From NCBI GenBank assembly GCA_008508345.1, contig QNGE01000753.1:118753-182752 (forward strand): a stretch of 64,000 nt of DNA, read 5' to 3'. Made by a program: the position numbers and the translations under genes. The stretch comes from Paragonimus westermani. Lineage: Eukaryota; Platyhelminthes; Trematoda; Plagiorchiida; Troglotrematidae. Numbering within the stretch: the first letter of the stretch is position 1; each line of letters starts with the position of its first letter. Below, in pieces: positions 34,940-48,900 of the stretch. The notes under the pieces are model-generated. The model saw only the letters and a program-made list of their open reading frames with translations. It was not told where the DNA came from and ran no database searches.

Positions 34940-36180
34940 GAATGCCACCATAATTCCTATCTTCATAAGTGTTAAACGATCAGTTTTCGGAAAGCACCGA
35001 CCATCAAGCCTGAATAGTGTCGCCAGTAAAATCTTTGACAACAAAGCGGAGGATCTGCAGGTTCCTCTGTGTGCCCAATCTTATCAAAGCTCACCAACAC
35101 AGCTTTTCCAGCGGCAGGTTGTTTCTTACAAATCAGTGGACGATTTGGGACGCTGTCACGTAGAAATGGATAAAGTAGAGGTGGTCAAAGCGTGTTAGCT
35201 AGAATTCCAGAGAGCTCTCGATTCCGCCACCTGTAGGCTATTGGTTTTGAAGCCACAAGAAGCCGGAATCCCCCTTACAATCTGTAGGTGGATTCGGACG
35301 GTTTTAGCTGCGCGTATGTGCAGAGTCAGAGTGAGTGGATTACTGTCGGACAAAAGTTCTCCGTTAAGTGGAGTACCACAAAGTACATTCTTCGCCCCTC
35401 TACTCTACTTGTTATACACCAGTGAACTGACAGACAACCTTGTCAGCCCACGTTATCTGTGAGCAGACGGTGTGAAACTGGTTATGAGCGCACGGGACTC
35501 TTATGCCCTCCAGCAAAACATTCTGAGTATCTGCGAACGGATAGTCAATTTTGAATTCTTAAATCGATATCCTGCTGTCTAGGGGACGCATATGGAGAGA
35601 AAATTGAGCAGGCAACGAAACGACAAATGTGAAAGTTGATTATTCAGGTCGCTAGTGCGTTTACTCAGTCTGCCCATTGTGTCGTGACTGCAGCAAAAGC
35701 ATTGAGAACGTTATATCGACTGAAATGCGCGAACACTATAATACATTCAGCGGCGTTCATTGTACTGTACTCGACCATATTTCGCCAACACCTGGGATGT
35801 TTTGCCTGGGTATGGCCACCGGATTCAGAAAATGACATTACCGTTCTGGAAAAGGCAAAGTAGTTCACCACACTCGTGGCCTGAGGAGTGTGTCTAAGCC
35901 ATCACGACCGACTAGATACATTGAGCTTATTCTCGGTCGAACGGCGTAGAGTAAGACAGAACCGTCTCGAAGTGTACATAATCACTCACAACACAGACGA
36001 AATTTCTCTAACACGTTAGTTTGTGATGCTTAAAGACTTAGTGTTGAGTGGTCACGGATTCACGATTAAGAAAGTGAGACCACGATTCAACCTTTTCACT
36101 AACAGGATTGTTCGTGGAACAAATTGCCCACAAAAACTGTTGAGATCTTCAGCGCAAAGATAATCAAACGACAGCTGGAC
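34940..36180 (+). mobile_element. CR1/Jockey-like LINE, decayed RT to C-terminus
   Basis: The plus-strand RT has KRSVFGKHRPSSLNSVASKI, FQRALDSATCRLLVLKP, SGVPQSTFFAPLLYLLYTSE (the SGVPQG...GPLLF block) and ADGVKLVMSARD (FADD now ADG). The C-terminal part has HLGCFAWVWPPDSENDITVL then EKAK and LDTLSLFSVERRRVRQNRLE. Several stops interrupt it. It starts right after the plus SINE copy. Confidence 0.8.
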
Positions 36181-36832
36181 AACTGATGGTACGACCTTTC
36201 TTTTATTCTGCACTAAGTGAAGCATGATCCCAGTTTTGCTATACAGAGAAATCAGAATTTGTCATATTTTCTTTCGTCCCTAAAGTTAGACCACTACTGT
36301 GCGCGCTCGCATTGACAGAAAGCACAGTCTGGTACCTCTCTCAATCACATCACTCGAGCATCAAGAAGTCAACAGGCGCAAGTCTTCACTAAGCCCGGAA
36401 TTTAATTTCAAATTGAAAAGTTTCAACTGCCCGTACAAAACACACTGATGAACATCATCCTACTCGTCTCCCTGATCTACCGAACCCGATTCACTTTGCT
36501 GTTCACAGCCTAATTGGTCCACCCACCGGGTTTCAGGGAACAACGTGTAGTTTGCTGAACATTTTGTTCTTTTCCATCAAGGCTTCACGGACAACACATA
36601 ATTTTACCCGTCTTTTATGAATGCCCCAATGAAAGTGGCACTATCTGTTTTCATTGCAACATCTTTCACACACGTCGTAATTTTTGTGTATCAGAATGAA
36701 TTAATGTAGCACTTCGAAATTTAATTATTGCATACTAAAAATACGAACGTGTGTCGAGGTCTGTTCACTTTCACACTTCGTGGGGAATTAGCTGTATCCG
36801 TTTTGTTACCTACATAGTTCCATGGTCCCGAC
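36181..36832. other. Upstream region of TMEM165
   Basis: No gene is recognised. The promoter should lie here, but I see no distinctive core element. A minus-strand frame (36721-36984) is the shadow of exon 1. Confidence 0.5.
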
Positions 36833-36937
36833 ATGCGGTTTTTCGTGGACCTCATCCCGTTTGTTCTACTATTGGGACATCTCGGGGTTTCACTATGTGG
36901 GGTATCCGAAGATAATGTGCCAAATGAGTCCTCTGTT
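36833..36937 (+). CDS. TMEM165: TMEM165 exon 1 (signal sequence)
   Basis: This exon has 35 codons from an ATG: MRFFVDLIPF..., a hydrophobic signal peptide followed by an acidic lumenal stretch. The donor is gtt|gtgagt, phase 0. This start was chosen because a signal peptide is expected here and the splice to 36987 keeps frame across a 49-nt intron. The residues themselves are not conserved, so this exon rests on position, signal and splicing. Confidence 0.75.
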
Positions 36938-39900
36938 GTGAGTTCTTTCCACGATGTAGTAACGCTTGAAGCTGTCACTTGCAAAGCAAATAGATACCGA
37001 ACATTTTCACTTCATGGATAGTTTTTTGAGAGGTTTATCAGCATCTCTATATGTAATCATCATATCTGAGCTGGGAGATAAAACATTTTTCATCGCCGCC
37101 ATTATGGCGATGCAACATCCTCGTTGCTTGGTTTACGCTGGTGCCATGGGGGCGTTGGCAACGATGACCATTCTTTCAGGTATTTCATGCCTTGGGCTGA
37201 TTTCCATACACACCCACATAGCCATCCTTGGGTACGCTACTACGGTTGTTCCACGTACCTTTACTTTTTATTGTTCTGGTGTTCTCTTCCTGGTTTTTGG
37301 ACTGAAGATGTTGTATGACGGTAGGTTTGATGGTTAACGAAATCACTCATCTGTTCTCCCAGCCTATACAATGTCGCCTACTGACGCTCAAGAGGAATAT
37401 GAGGAAGTTAAGTCTCAACTTGCCCAATCTTCCATTGACGTCGAAACGGGAAAAGTCGATCCACAGTCTTCACGGTTTTACTTGCGTGGGAGGCTGCGTG
37501 ACGCTATTAAGCGCATTTTATCCCCGGTTCTCGCGGAAGCCTTTGTACTTACATTCCTAGCAGAATGGGGCGATCGATCACAACTAACCACCATTGTTTT
37601 AGCTGCCACTAAGGTAAGACATCTCGAGTTCGTTTCGTTGAATGTTCTGCTTTGCTGTGTTTCTACATTACGATTGTATTCACTTAGTTTTTTTTAATTT
37701 CCACTACTAAGCCCTATGTTTGAATAGTGTACACTCAGATAGTTGTTCTTATAAATGGTTCCTGAAGCTGCGTACATCCCACTTATGAAATTGTATATGC
37801 TGTCCCTGTATGACTCAGTTTGATGGCGTCATCCAGCTGGTTCTGCTCCACAAATTGACTCAGGGGGGTGCTGACTGGATCACCGACCCTTTGACTTAAA
37901 GTCGTACCCGAGGGAATGCGGATACCCTAAAGATTACCTTGCATTGTTTACTGCATAGGAGGGCTTAGTCAGTTAAGCAAGGCTCAGAGTCATCTGCAGA
38001 ACTACAATGACAATTGATATCTCCAGAGCAGAGAAAAAAGGGATTGGCAAAGAAATTACTCATGTGTCCGAACAGTTGACGCTGATCAGTGGCGTGCTAT
38101 TCCGATACTTTCAAAAAATTCATTATTTCTCTCAGGTTTCTTGTAACTTTAAATACACACGCGGTAGTAACCCGACTCTTCTGCCCATATGTACACTCTG
38201 CCCCGGGCCTGAATGGCCCTCTATGCCGAGTGGTTCACTATAAACGTCTCATTCCATACGAGGCCCCTGAAGTAATCTTTTTGCCCCGTTGACCGGCCTG
38301 TCAGACCATCCATCTAATGATCCCGAGAAGGCGCTCCTCCGTAGTACAGACGACGGAAAACTGTATAACCTTGTTAGAACACGTCACTCCAAGACAGTCA
38401 GTAAGCGTTGTCAATTTTGTGGTACAACCCTAAAGATGAACACAACGAGCATACTTGACCGTTACGTCAAAGTAGCAGCCTAGGTCGGATCCGAAAGCCT
38501 TCCGTTGCTTCGCATATCAAAGTCCATTCGACAGCACAAATCGCGTGGAATTGGCAGAAGTTGTTACTCCCCATTTTTAATCCCTTACCAGCTTCTGTCT
38601 TCTATCTTACTTCCCAAGTTTTTGTCTTTCTTGCAGTTGTGTTTTTTCTGAAGCAATGGCAACTAGTAAGCACTTACACTTTTAGTCTTTGCACTCTACG
38701 ACACGTAAGTCAGAAACCCGTTCAGGAGAGTGCTTCGTTAAATGTGGGGCTGGATGCATATCGCTTCTCTGAGATGCCTGTGTACTATTCCGTCACCTTG
38801 ATCGATTTGTGGTTACTTGGAGATGATTGCCAATTCAAACTCATCTTCCCCAAGGCCTTTGATGCTGCTGAAACCGAATATTGTAGTCACAATGTACCAT
38901 TTTCCATATCTGTTTCTATTTTAGGCACAAGATTTTCCTTTAAGTGCTAAAGCAAATCACTTTGGTGCATTGGAATTTCCACCTTAGATTCTTGAACGTG
39001 ACGGCAAGAACGCGATTGGCCCAACTAACCGTAAGGGACGACCAATCTTAATTAGAGTGCTTCGCATTGGTTACTTTGGTAGAGGAAGTCGTTTGGGTTA
39101 TTCGAGGGGTGTCAACGGATTTGCTTAATGAGAACGGGGTTAGCGGCCAAAGTGGAGCACAGATCACCTGGCCCTGTTCCTACTAATTCCTCAAACCGCT
39201 GGCCGTTTTGGTTCCTTTGACAGGTAAAGGGTTGCGAGTGGTTGGGGGTGTCTGTGAATCTCACATCCAATAGGCGTAGACTTCGAGCTGTGATGTGAGA
39301 GTGAACCAGTTTGTGAGAACATTTTCGTTAGTTCTCTCACATACATTGCTGGTAGACGCATCAGTCCCGAAACACGCGGACGTATTATCGAAGCATTTGA
39401 AAGGGGTGATGACTGGCGCACGGTTGACCTTCTGAACGGAGTCAAGTGTAATACCGCTTACAAGTGGCTACATGTGGATTGCATCAGTTATGAGGCTCAG
39501 CCTCGTAAAGGACACAGGAGCAAGATTCTGACAGAATCAGAGATCGACATGTTGCTGGAGTGAATTTCCGTGGACCCAACGATTACACTGCAATTTTTGA
39601 GACTGCGCGTGAAGGCTGAGTTTCAGAAGGAGTTGTCGACCACAACGATTAGTCGATACTTGGATGGCCGGTGCATAACTGTCAAGAAACTGCGCCAAGT
39701 ACTCATTGGTATGAATTCAAATGAGTAGTTGGAGTTACGGCGACTGTTTGCATATTGACTGGTGGAGTGTTATGCAAATACCAAGACTATTTGCTGGATG
39801 GATGAGACAAGCTTCAATTTGTTCTGTACGAGGTCAATGGGACGTTCATTAAAAGGGACGAGAACATGCGTCTCTGTAACAAACAGCTGAGGCCGTGATC

Positions 39901-42900
39901 TTCATTTGATTGGAGCTATGACACCAAGCTCGATAGTAGGCTATACGACGAGGCGGGGAGCATACAACAGCAACAATTGCAAGGGCTGGCTGCGAACCCT
40001 GTTAGATCAGATGAAGATCAGTACACCCATGTCTAACATTGTGCTGATGTTCGACAACGCACCGTGTCACCGATCTGGAAAGTGTTTGCTGAGGAGTTAT
40101 ACAGTGGAGGACAAATCTTACGATTGGCACCGTATTCACCAATGCTGAATCCAATTGAGAGTGTCTGGAGCATGGTGAAAGCAAGAGTTGAAAGACAACT
40201 GCAGATGCGTCACGAGACAATAATAACCGGAGATCCTCAGGGTGTGCAAAGTCAATAGGAGTGGAGAATGCGGGCCCTGGAAAGAGTAGTCACGTCTGCT
40301 ATGTACGACCTTACCGGAGACCATTGCGCTAGCTTCGTTCGTCATGTCGAACGATGCTGTATACAGGCGATGAACGTTGAAACGGTTGGGTCACCACTGT
40401 AAACCCACATCCTCTCAGTGAACGAAGAATGCTCTATTCAGAGCAACCACAAGTTGATTTTGTACTTACTACTTTTTAGAAGTTGGCCCTGATTAAACCA
40501 ATGCTTGGCCTGTGAATGTGCCTAGATTACGTAAGATATTCTGTTTTTTGTTTGCACGTTTTAGAACAACTGAGCCACCCACATACTTTAGATAAACGAA
40601 TATTTTACGTTCGCGATTGAAAATAGTGAGTGAACTGTTAGCATCTCACGATATGTCGTCTTTCTACAGTAGTTGGCCGCTCCTTCAATGGCACTGCAAC
40701 CCAGTCGACACAGTGAACCGTGTGCATATATATAAAGATGCAGCTAGTCAATTTTCAAAGCCATTTGCCTTTTAATATTGCGTCGACGGCTAATTGTTGC
40801 GTTTCTCATGACTGTCCGTCGGAAGAAAAACTGGTTATGGGAATTAGACCGTTGAGACGGGCCAAAACTTTAGGATTATACTCCCTCCTTCCTCTCTGCT
40901 CTGTATTGCATCAATCAGATTACAGTTTGTGACTATATAGACCCTGGAGATCAGCCAATGACGGACTGATTTCCGTAATATCGATGCAAATCTACAAATC
41001 CGGGTTCTTGTCTTATGAATAAAAACTGCTTACTGTAACCAGTCCGAGGTTTTCTTACTACTTACGCGGGAGGTTTCAGTTAGGGTACGATTTCTAGATT
41101 TGTTCGAGGTCCTTAGCTCCTAGTTAGGGTTTTGGCCTTCTAAAACATCCTTATTACCTTCAGTAAGAGTACCAAATGTGCAGCAGCTTTCCCAACTTTG
41201 CCCGGTTGAACACATTCGTATGTGCGTAAAAAATTGAATACTCGTAACTGAACTCCCATTGTATTAACACTTAGGAGGAGGATGTGAAGATGTCTAATCC
41301 CATTTTGATCAAGTGCATTTGGTCCCGGTTCTTTAGTCACATAAACACGTAGTTTGGACAATTGTCACAGATCACATGGGCGAAGAAGGTGCCGATGACA
41401 CTATTTGACCATTATAAGGCGGTAAGCAACTTATGGACCTTAGGTAAGGTGTTCGATCTCAACGTCATACCGTCCCATCCACTCTTGGAGGACTTCAAGG
41501 ACGTGGTGGAGGGCAGGGTGAAGATGATGTTTGATGTAACGCAGAGAGGCGCTTGCCAAGGTGGAGTGGGCCGCTGTAAATGAAGTGTTGGTGGTTTCGA
41601 CCTACAGCCCAGTCAACCACCAGGAGGTGATGCGGCGCAGCCTAGTCAAGGATCGGATATCCCTATATTCGTAGCCACTTTGTAAGAATGGCCAGACGTA
41701 AAACCACTCGAACTAGACTAAGATTTTAAGTGGGAGTCTGGCGAGGCAGTCTGTCGGAGGTCTCCCAATGGCTGCTCATAACCCAGTCCACATTGCCCAC
41801 GTTGCTTCAGCTATGGTGGAAACAAAAATTAGCAGACGGAATGCTTCGACCGAAGGCATGAGAAGTAAGTAGTGTTCCATGACTATTATTTTTGTTGGGC
41901 GGGTCACCTAGTGATACGAGCTATCGAGAGAGCGCCCGTATATGCCGGTGTTCGGGCGGACTGGAAGATAGAGAAGTATTGTTTCGATACAGATGCGGCC
42001 ATTTCTTTGACAGCTTGTAGAGGGAAGCGAAACGTGGAAGCGATGTCTACTGCGACCAGAAGAGTTGGAAGCCGTTACCTACTAGTTGGTGGCCCATGAT
42101 TGTTAGCAGTGGATAGGTGAACCTATAGACCAGTTTGAATCGGCTGACTTGTGCATTTGTGCACTTGACGATTGTAGTGTTGAGTAATGTTATGGAAAAA
42201 TATATTGACCACGATCCCGTATTCGTTATCACAAGTAGGTCGTTTCAGACCGCTGACAGTAGTGTGTTGTCAAACGTTGGTTGTCTTTGGCTTCACAACG
42301 ACACGATTGTCGAGTAATGGTAGTTGTCAACCTCATGTTCTGTAAGACCATATGTGAAAAGACTACTCGTTCGTCAACAGCCGATCACGTCGATTCGTAA
42401 GCAGACTGAACATGTCAAAATCTGTTTAACCGACCTGTACCGGATTGTGTAGTCGATGAGACCAAATTAGTTTGGTACTTCACTTCCGACGACGCTGTCA
42501 GAAATCGAAATGTTTTTGGAGTTCAAGGTGTCGATTTGTGACCGAACCCCATATCCATGCTTCCTTTCGAAGTGATAGTGATATTTCGTTAACCGAACTA
42601 GAATTGTTGTTCCACGCAGTTTTGGTACCTATAGAGTTACCACCTTAGTTGTGCTTTCCTACCCTTCCTCCCGTTCTAACTAGGGAAACCTGATGTTCGA
42701 ATGACAACTACGAAAGTGTACATCTTCTCCCGATCATGTCCGGGTAACTCATCGATATAATATTGTGTGGACTCAACCCCATGAGAGAGTGAAAACTGGA
42801 AGCGTGACAAGATTCGAATGTGGTCTTAGCTGCATTTAAGACACGATTGTCGAGTAATGGTAGTTGTCAACCTCATGTTCTGTAAGACCATATGTGAAAA

Positions 42901-45900
42901 GACTACTCGTTCGTCAACAGCCGATCACGTCGATTCGTAAGCAGACTGAACATGTCAAAATCTGTTTAACCGACCTGTACCGGATTGTGTAGTCGATGAG
43001 ACCAAATTAGTTTGGTACTTCACTTCCGACGACGCTGTCAGAAATCGAAATGTTTTTGGAGTTCAAGGTGTCGATTTGTGACCGAACCCCATATCCATGC
43101 TTCCTTTCGAAGTGATAGTGATATTTCGTTAACCGAACTAGAATTGTTGTTCCACGCAGTTTTGGTACCTATAGAGTTACCACCTTAGTTGTGCTTTCCT
43201 ACCCTTCCTCCCGTTCTAACTAGGGAAACCTGATGTTCGAATGACAACTACGAAAGTGTACATCTTCTCCCGATCATGTCCGGGTAACTCATCGATATAA
43301 TATTGTGTGGACTCAACCCCATGAGAGAGTGAAAACTGGAAGCGTGACAAGATTCGAATGTGGTCTTAGCTGCATTTACATTTACCCAATAGTGGGCTCT
43401 AAATTCTTGCTGTCGCTGTTCGTGTTGTTTTTTTAGGCAGTGCCGTTGCAGACCAGTATTGTTAGTACCTTCAAATCATGTTCCGTACAGAAGAGTCTAA
43501 TGAATGTGGGGCAGTAAGCGAGCATATACTTATTAAAATAGCGTGTTCCCATAATATCCAACCTGTCCGTATCGATGAGAAACACCATTCTGGAGCTGGC
43601 CTCTTGGTAGAGCTTGGCTTTTAAACCTATTCTTGACATGACCGCTGCCTGAACTCCGATCATGTTTTCATCAGTTGACCGCCTGGACTACTGCGCCATT
43701 GTCCTCACTTTACTCGCGGCTGACATATCGTACACCTAATGGTGAGCTCAAAGTGTTTGGTTAGGAGGCAACAACACCACCTTCTAACGATTCCTACGAA
43801 TGTCCAAACCTCTTTTTCAGTTATCATTTGTGCTTCTCACTGACTGAAAAAGTTCTGAATGCGGTCACTGGCGATCAGCAGATAGGTACAATGTTATGAA
43901 GAAGGGAAAGTGCTTGGAGGTGAGCAGCGGCAGTCCAACAATAGGTGAAGTTCATTTTTGTCATGGAGGTCCTACTAGATGGTGCGTTTGAGTACTCCAG
44001 TGGGTTCAGTGTTGAGTTTCTACCTTTCACTCATCGACCTACATCAAGTCTGTGGATGACGTTATCTTGTTTAACCCTTCTACCGTAGGCATGTCGACTA
44101 CGTTTACTTAGAGGAGTGGCTGCGTCTGTCTGTATGGAATGCACTTTTCACCTTCAGACCTCAGGATGCTGTTTCAGGACTGGGGCATTCCCATTCATAC
44201 GTTCTTTAGTATGACTGTTCGTTTGGGAATGTAGACAGTTTCACATACATCTGTAACACTACCTCTTAGGCTTACAATATTGCTGGTGAAGCATCGGGGA
44301 GAATAGCAGCCACATATCACCTTTACCACCCTGCGCCCTATATAGCATCGAAATGACGTCTGCATAGGTCTGTAAGGAAAGGTACCAAAACATATGTGTT
44401 CTGTTCTATTCTGATTCAAAACCGTGGCTTGTCCTTGCTGAAGATACTAACAGATTTCCTATGTTTGACCATCGTTGTCTTCGATGCTTAGCCCACGCGG
44501 AATATGGTGATCATGTGAGCATCATGACCGTTTACCAGCGCGTATGTCGGGACACTCAGGATGCACAGTCTGCGACGGCTGGACGACGTACTCCAGACAT
44601 TATATACTAGTACCACCAAATTTTGAGTAAAACCGCGTTCTGACCAAGCAAAGACGTGGTCACGAAATCGGAAGACCCTAACTATTTCGTTGAGTAGGGT
44701 GGGTGGATGTTGTCTACGTGATTGAGGACATCATGACCACTCACGTCGTTGGTTAAAGACTCCCGAGATGATAGATTGCTGCCTTCAGTGGCCTATCTAC
44801 ATCGGCAACGTGCCCAGTTATTTTGTTTAACCTCGTTCTTATCCACTTGCATTTTTAAATATATATGTTCTAGGATATTCCATGACAGCGTTGCGGAGAG
44901 CGGTGCTCCGAGCGAATATACCCCCTGGTCAGGCCGATGACCGTTACTAATCAATGGGAAATTATGTTCTCTGATTGATGTCTCCATCTTTTGATGTAAT
45001 CTAAGGGAGTCGTTCCCAAGCATAACTTCCGCAACTGTGGCGCGTTTGCCATCTTATGCATCTTTAATTATATACAATGCAGAACGGCCACACAGCCGGG
45101 AGCAAACCGGAAGTTCAAATATGTTCTGACAGCCGATGTGAAAGTACGGATAAGTTGGGAAAGTTAACAGATTGTAGTAGCTTTAGCTCCAAGATGCACC
45201 AACAGGTTTTCCAGACCAATCTGTATCGTTGTATCTATATTTTCCGCCTCGAGACTAATCGGTGGGTACTAGGGCTGGGAATTCCGTCGATCTTGACGAT
45301 CGTACACGGACCGATAGCCTACTGGATATGTACGGTTGTACGAAGAATGAAGGTGGTAGCCTGCTGTTGCAAGCGTAGCTAGCAGCGCCTCCCGGTTGTG
45401 CTAAGCTAATTGATAAAGGCCATCATCACATCATCCCAACGCCTTGGGATGTTCTCCAACTGGCAACAGCCGTATTGAATGGTATATGGTGTAACGTATA
45501 TTTTTTCGACGTCCAGAGCTGATTCGCTTTGGTTGTACGCTTCTCTTACCTCCGTTAACGGTCACGAAATTAAAGGTTCTCTAAATGCACGTCGGCATTC
45601 TGTCGCTCTGCTCACACAGTTAGCTTACTGGATACAGGTTAGCGGATGAAGACAACAAACGTTTGTTACCAAGACTTGGTCTTGCCGGTCAGCGAGGCCT
45701 CGGATTTCAAGAACAGTGTGAAATGGACACATGCATTACAAAACTTCCCTTTTCACTGAATTGATGCAGAAAGGTACGAACGTAAAATGCTTGTATTCTG
45801 TTCACCAATATCAAACGGATAGCATGCTCATTAAGAACAAGTTGTGCTGCTTATTGTAATATCGCATGGTAATAAGGTGTGTGGACTCACCAACAAAGAG

Positions 45901-48900
45901 AAGTTAGATCGGTTTGTTCGGCGTTGCGTTGGAGTAAGTGTAAACCTCAGATCCAGATAGTGTGAAACTAAAGAAAGTGGGGCCAACTTCCTGGAAAGAA
46001 TCGCGTCCGGATGGTGTCTTGGTGTGTTCCACGTTACCTATGTACGGCTGTTCGCCTTACTTCGTGTCACGCAATTGAGTTCGCCCTCGTGCGTGTTCGT
46101 GCACATCACAAAGCTATGGGTAACCACGCATGTGAAATATGCAAGTGACTATGAAACAATTGGTTCCCTCAAGCAGTTTGAACAAAGCAGATAGAACATG
46201 AAAACTGGTAGATGCAAGCATTTCGTATTGACTCATCAGTACCAAACTTACAATAACATGGGTGGGATTTATTTAAAACAATAGATTTGAGGGGTGGAAA
46301 ATCAATAAGCGAGTTAGGATAAGACATCAAGTCCAGGGAAGGGTCAGGTTCACGAACAGTTGTTTCTGGACACAGAGAGCTGGTGTGAGCCGATTAATTG
46401 CAACTGCTTCAGCGAACCGTAAGAATCTCGGATTGGAATGGCGCAACAGGATTTTGAATGCACAAGATAGATCTATAGCATGACCAGTGGTCAAGATATG
46501 TCTAGCGACTGAGGAAACAGGCTGTTTATGCGTTTCAGAAACATTGCCATTCTCCGGTAACACGGACTTCTGTACCCATTTAGGTAAATGTTCCTTCATT
46601 CTGGAGATCAAGCATCTCTCGGTTCTGCCTATGTAACTTTCTCCGCAGTTACATACAAATTGGTAAACACAATGTGAAGTGGCGCCGATAGGCTGATCTC
46701 CTTTGATTGAAGGCAATGGTAGTTTCTGAGTCCGAGCGATTACACGGAGTTCAGCTGCATTAAATGTTCGTTTAATTGAATTTCTTAATCGCTGTGTTGT
46801 TTGCTGCACGACATAATCACCCTTAAGGGTAGCTCTATGTAGACTCTCTTTTTCTCTACAGTGAACACCTTTTCGGATGGTAATTTTTGTCTACTGTGCC
46901 TATCTATGAAACTTCTGGGGTAACCATTTGATTGTAGGACAGACGTAATCAGATCTAGTTCCTCCGCGAGGCTGTCGGGCGTACAGATTCGCCTTGCTCG
47001 TGTAAAGAGAGTATTTACTAGTGCTCGTTTGTGTTGGATCGGTGTGAAGCTGCTAAAGTTTAGGTATTGTCCTGACCATGTGGGTTTCCTATACACGGTT
47101 CTTCTAACCGGGCCATCTTCCCGACGACTTATTGGGATATCTATAAATGGCAGGCAGTTGCCGACCTCAAATTCACAAGTGACCTTTAGATTAGGATGGC
47201 AACTATTTAGACGTTGCACCAGGTTATCTATCATCTGCTTAGATCGACTGAAAATTAATGTCATCTACGTAACGCTTGTAATATGACAAGTTTTCTATCT
47301 CCGTAGCTGTTGCTCAATTTTTAGCATGAAAAAGTCTGCTATGATGGGACCTAGTGGACTTCCCATGGCTACTCCGTCTATTTGACGGTAGAACTGTTCA
47401 AGGAAACGAAAACTGACATTCTCAGTACTGATGAGTTAATACGAAATGCTTGCATCTACCAGTTTTCATGTTCTATCTGCTTTGTTCAAAATGCAAGTGA
47501 CTGTTTGTTTTTATGTAGGTGTGGTTTTGTTTATTTCTCGAGAGATAGGAGTTTCAATTTCGAGGTAGCCTATGAGTTACCTAACCAGCATTGGCCGGTC
47601 TTGTTCACACACTCATGGACTTATTCCTTCGGATTTACACTGGATACGTGGTGTGTGAATGGAACCTCATGTATTGCAGCACAAGCCATTTACGGTGATG
47701 GTTAAGAGCAGGCCTTTGGCTTCGGTCATTATGACAGTCTTATGCGAATCGGCTGCAGCCAGCCGTGAATTTATGTTCTGGTTTAACGGCAAAAGTAGGG
47801 TCTGCACATATATCCTTGGCCAAGAACAACTGTGATATGAGTTGCATTTGATTGTTCCGAGAGTTGACCTCGGTTGACACGTCTGAAAAAGGTACTATAC
47901 TCTCGTAGATAAGCTGAGTTCACAAAACTGCTGAGTAGAAGCAAAGTGAATTTCCAACGAATCTCAGTCGTCCTGTTGACCTCATGGTAATTTTAGAAAG
48001 CGTTAGATATCTGTAGGCATCTTTGTGATGTTATTGGCTTTGTGGTTAATATACTGATCTCACGAGCACGAGGTTCAGAGTGCACACTTCTAGTTGGGCA
48101 CTGCTAATGAGCCGTAATAAGAGCGAAAATCCAGTCTACTGCTTCTTTTCGAGGTGGGCTAACCGAAAGGCTTATCTGGACGTGTATGCTGCGATCAAGT
48201 GTAGATGGTGTTCAAATTGTTGTCCTGCACAGACGTCTAGTGCTGTGACAAATCGGTTTCAATATGTGTGTTCGTTTTAGATAGCCCAGCAAAACCGTGT
48301 TTTCGCGATTTTCCTTTTATACGAACTAATTGAAGCTGAACTGTATCGTCATCATACGCTGGTTGGATAGGAGGTTTAACTGCGTCGTTTCGAATAAAGA
48401 CGTGTTTACAACGCAGCGTATTCGAAGGGAGGATTGAAGGTCGGTCTACTGTCCTAAAAGTGATTGACTCGGGACCCCAAATATCTCTAGGTGTCTATTT
48501 CGGAATGCCACCTACCACGAGGATGGATAGGATGAGAGAGATCGAACATCCCCATCGAACACCACTCAAAGCGAGGAAATCTCCGGATTGTTGTTCAGAA
48601 CTGTGCATTCTGTGCCTAGAGTGGGCATCATCAGTCGTTCGCGCCGGTGCTTAACTGTCATACAACCGTGGTGAAAAGAGCGAGGAATAAAAACGAAGAA
48701 TGAGAAGGATCCAGTTACTAGAAAAAACAATGTATGTACCTCAACGTTCATCGTCTAGAAGCCTACACCCACCAAACAAACAACCGAACTGTAGACGAAA
48801 ACAAGACAGCTTCATGGCATTCACTACCCTGCGCCCAATGCGGCTGCAAATGAAGGAGAACAGTACTGGAGCATTCCTCGGTAAGAATCTCTTCAATCTT

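Larger units (their letters stand above)
46140..47530 (-). mobile_element. Penelope-like element, 5'-truncated, flanked by inverted repeats
   Basis: On the minus strand the RT remnant reads SFRFLEQFYRQIDGVAMGSP with LGP (GVAMGSPLGP at 47346-47375). After a frameshift comes YVDD (47260-47271), then LVQRLNSCHPNLKVTCEFEV, GNCLPFIDIPISRREDGPVR, TVYRKPTWSGQYLNFSS, RALVNTLFTRARRICTPDSL and NGYPRSFIDRHS. In a second frame the GIY-YIG module follows (CVYQFVCNCGESYIGRTERC, ARHILTTGHAIDLSCAFKIL, LRHSNPRFLRFAEA, PALCVQK..LPW), ending near 46327. The 3' UTR extends to 46140. Its terminal segment (ctgatgagtcaatacgaaat gcttgcatctacc) recurs inverted at 47419-47515, directly beyond the truncation point. Confidence 0.88.

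Noticed and set aside
38561..38950. 129-codon plus-strand ORF as a TMEM165 exon
   Set aside because: Exon 4 joins exon 5 in phase with contiguous family sequence, and the ORF has no homology to the family.
42300..43378. 540-bp unit as an LTR pair or CRISPR-like array
   Set aside because: The copies are directly adjacent with no internal region, there are no short regular repeats or spacers, and no TG...CA ends or primer-binding site were seen.
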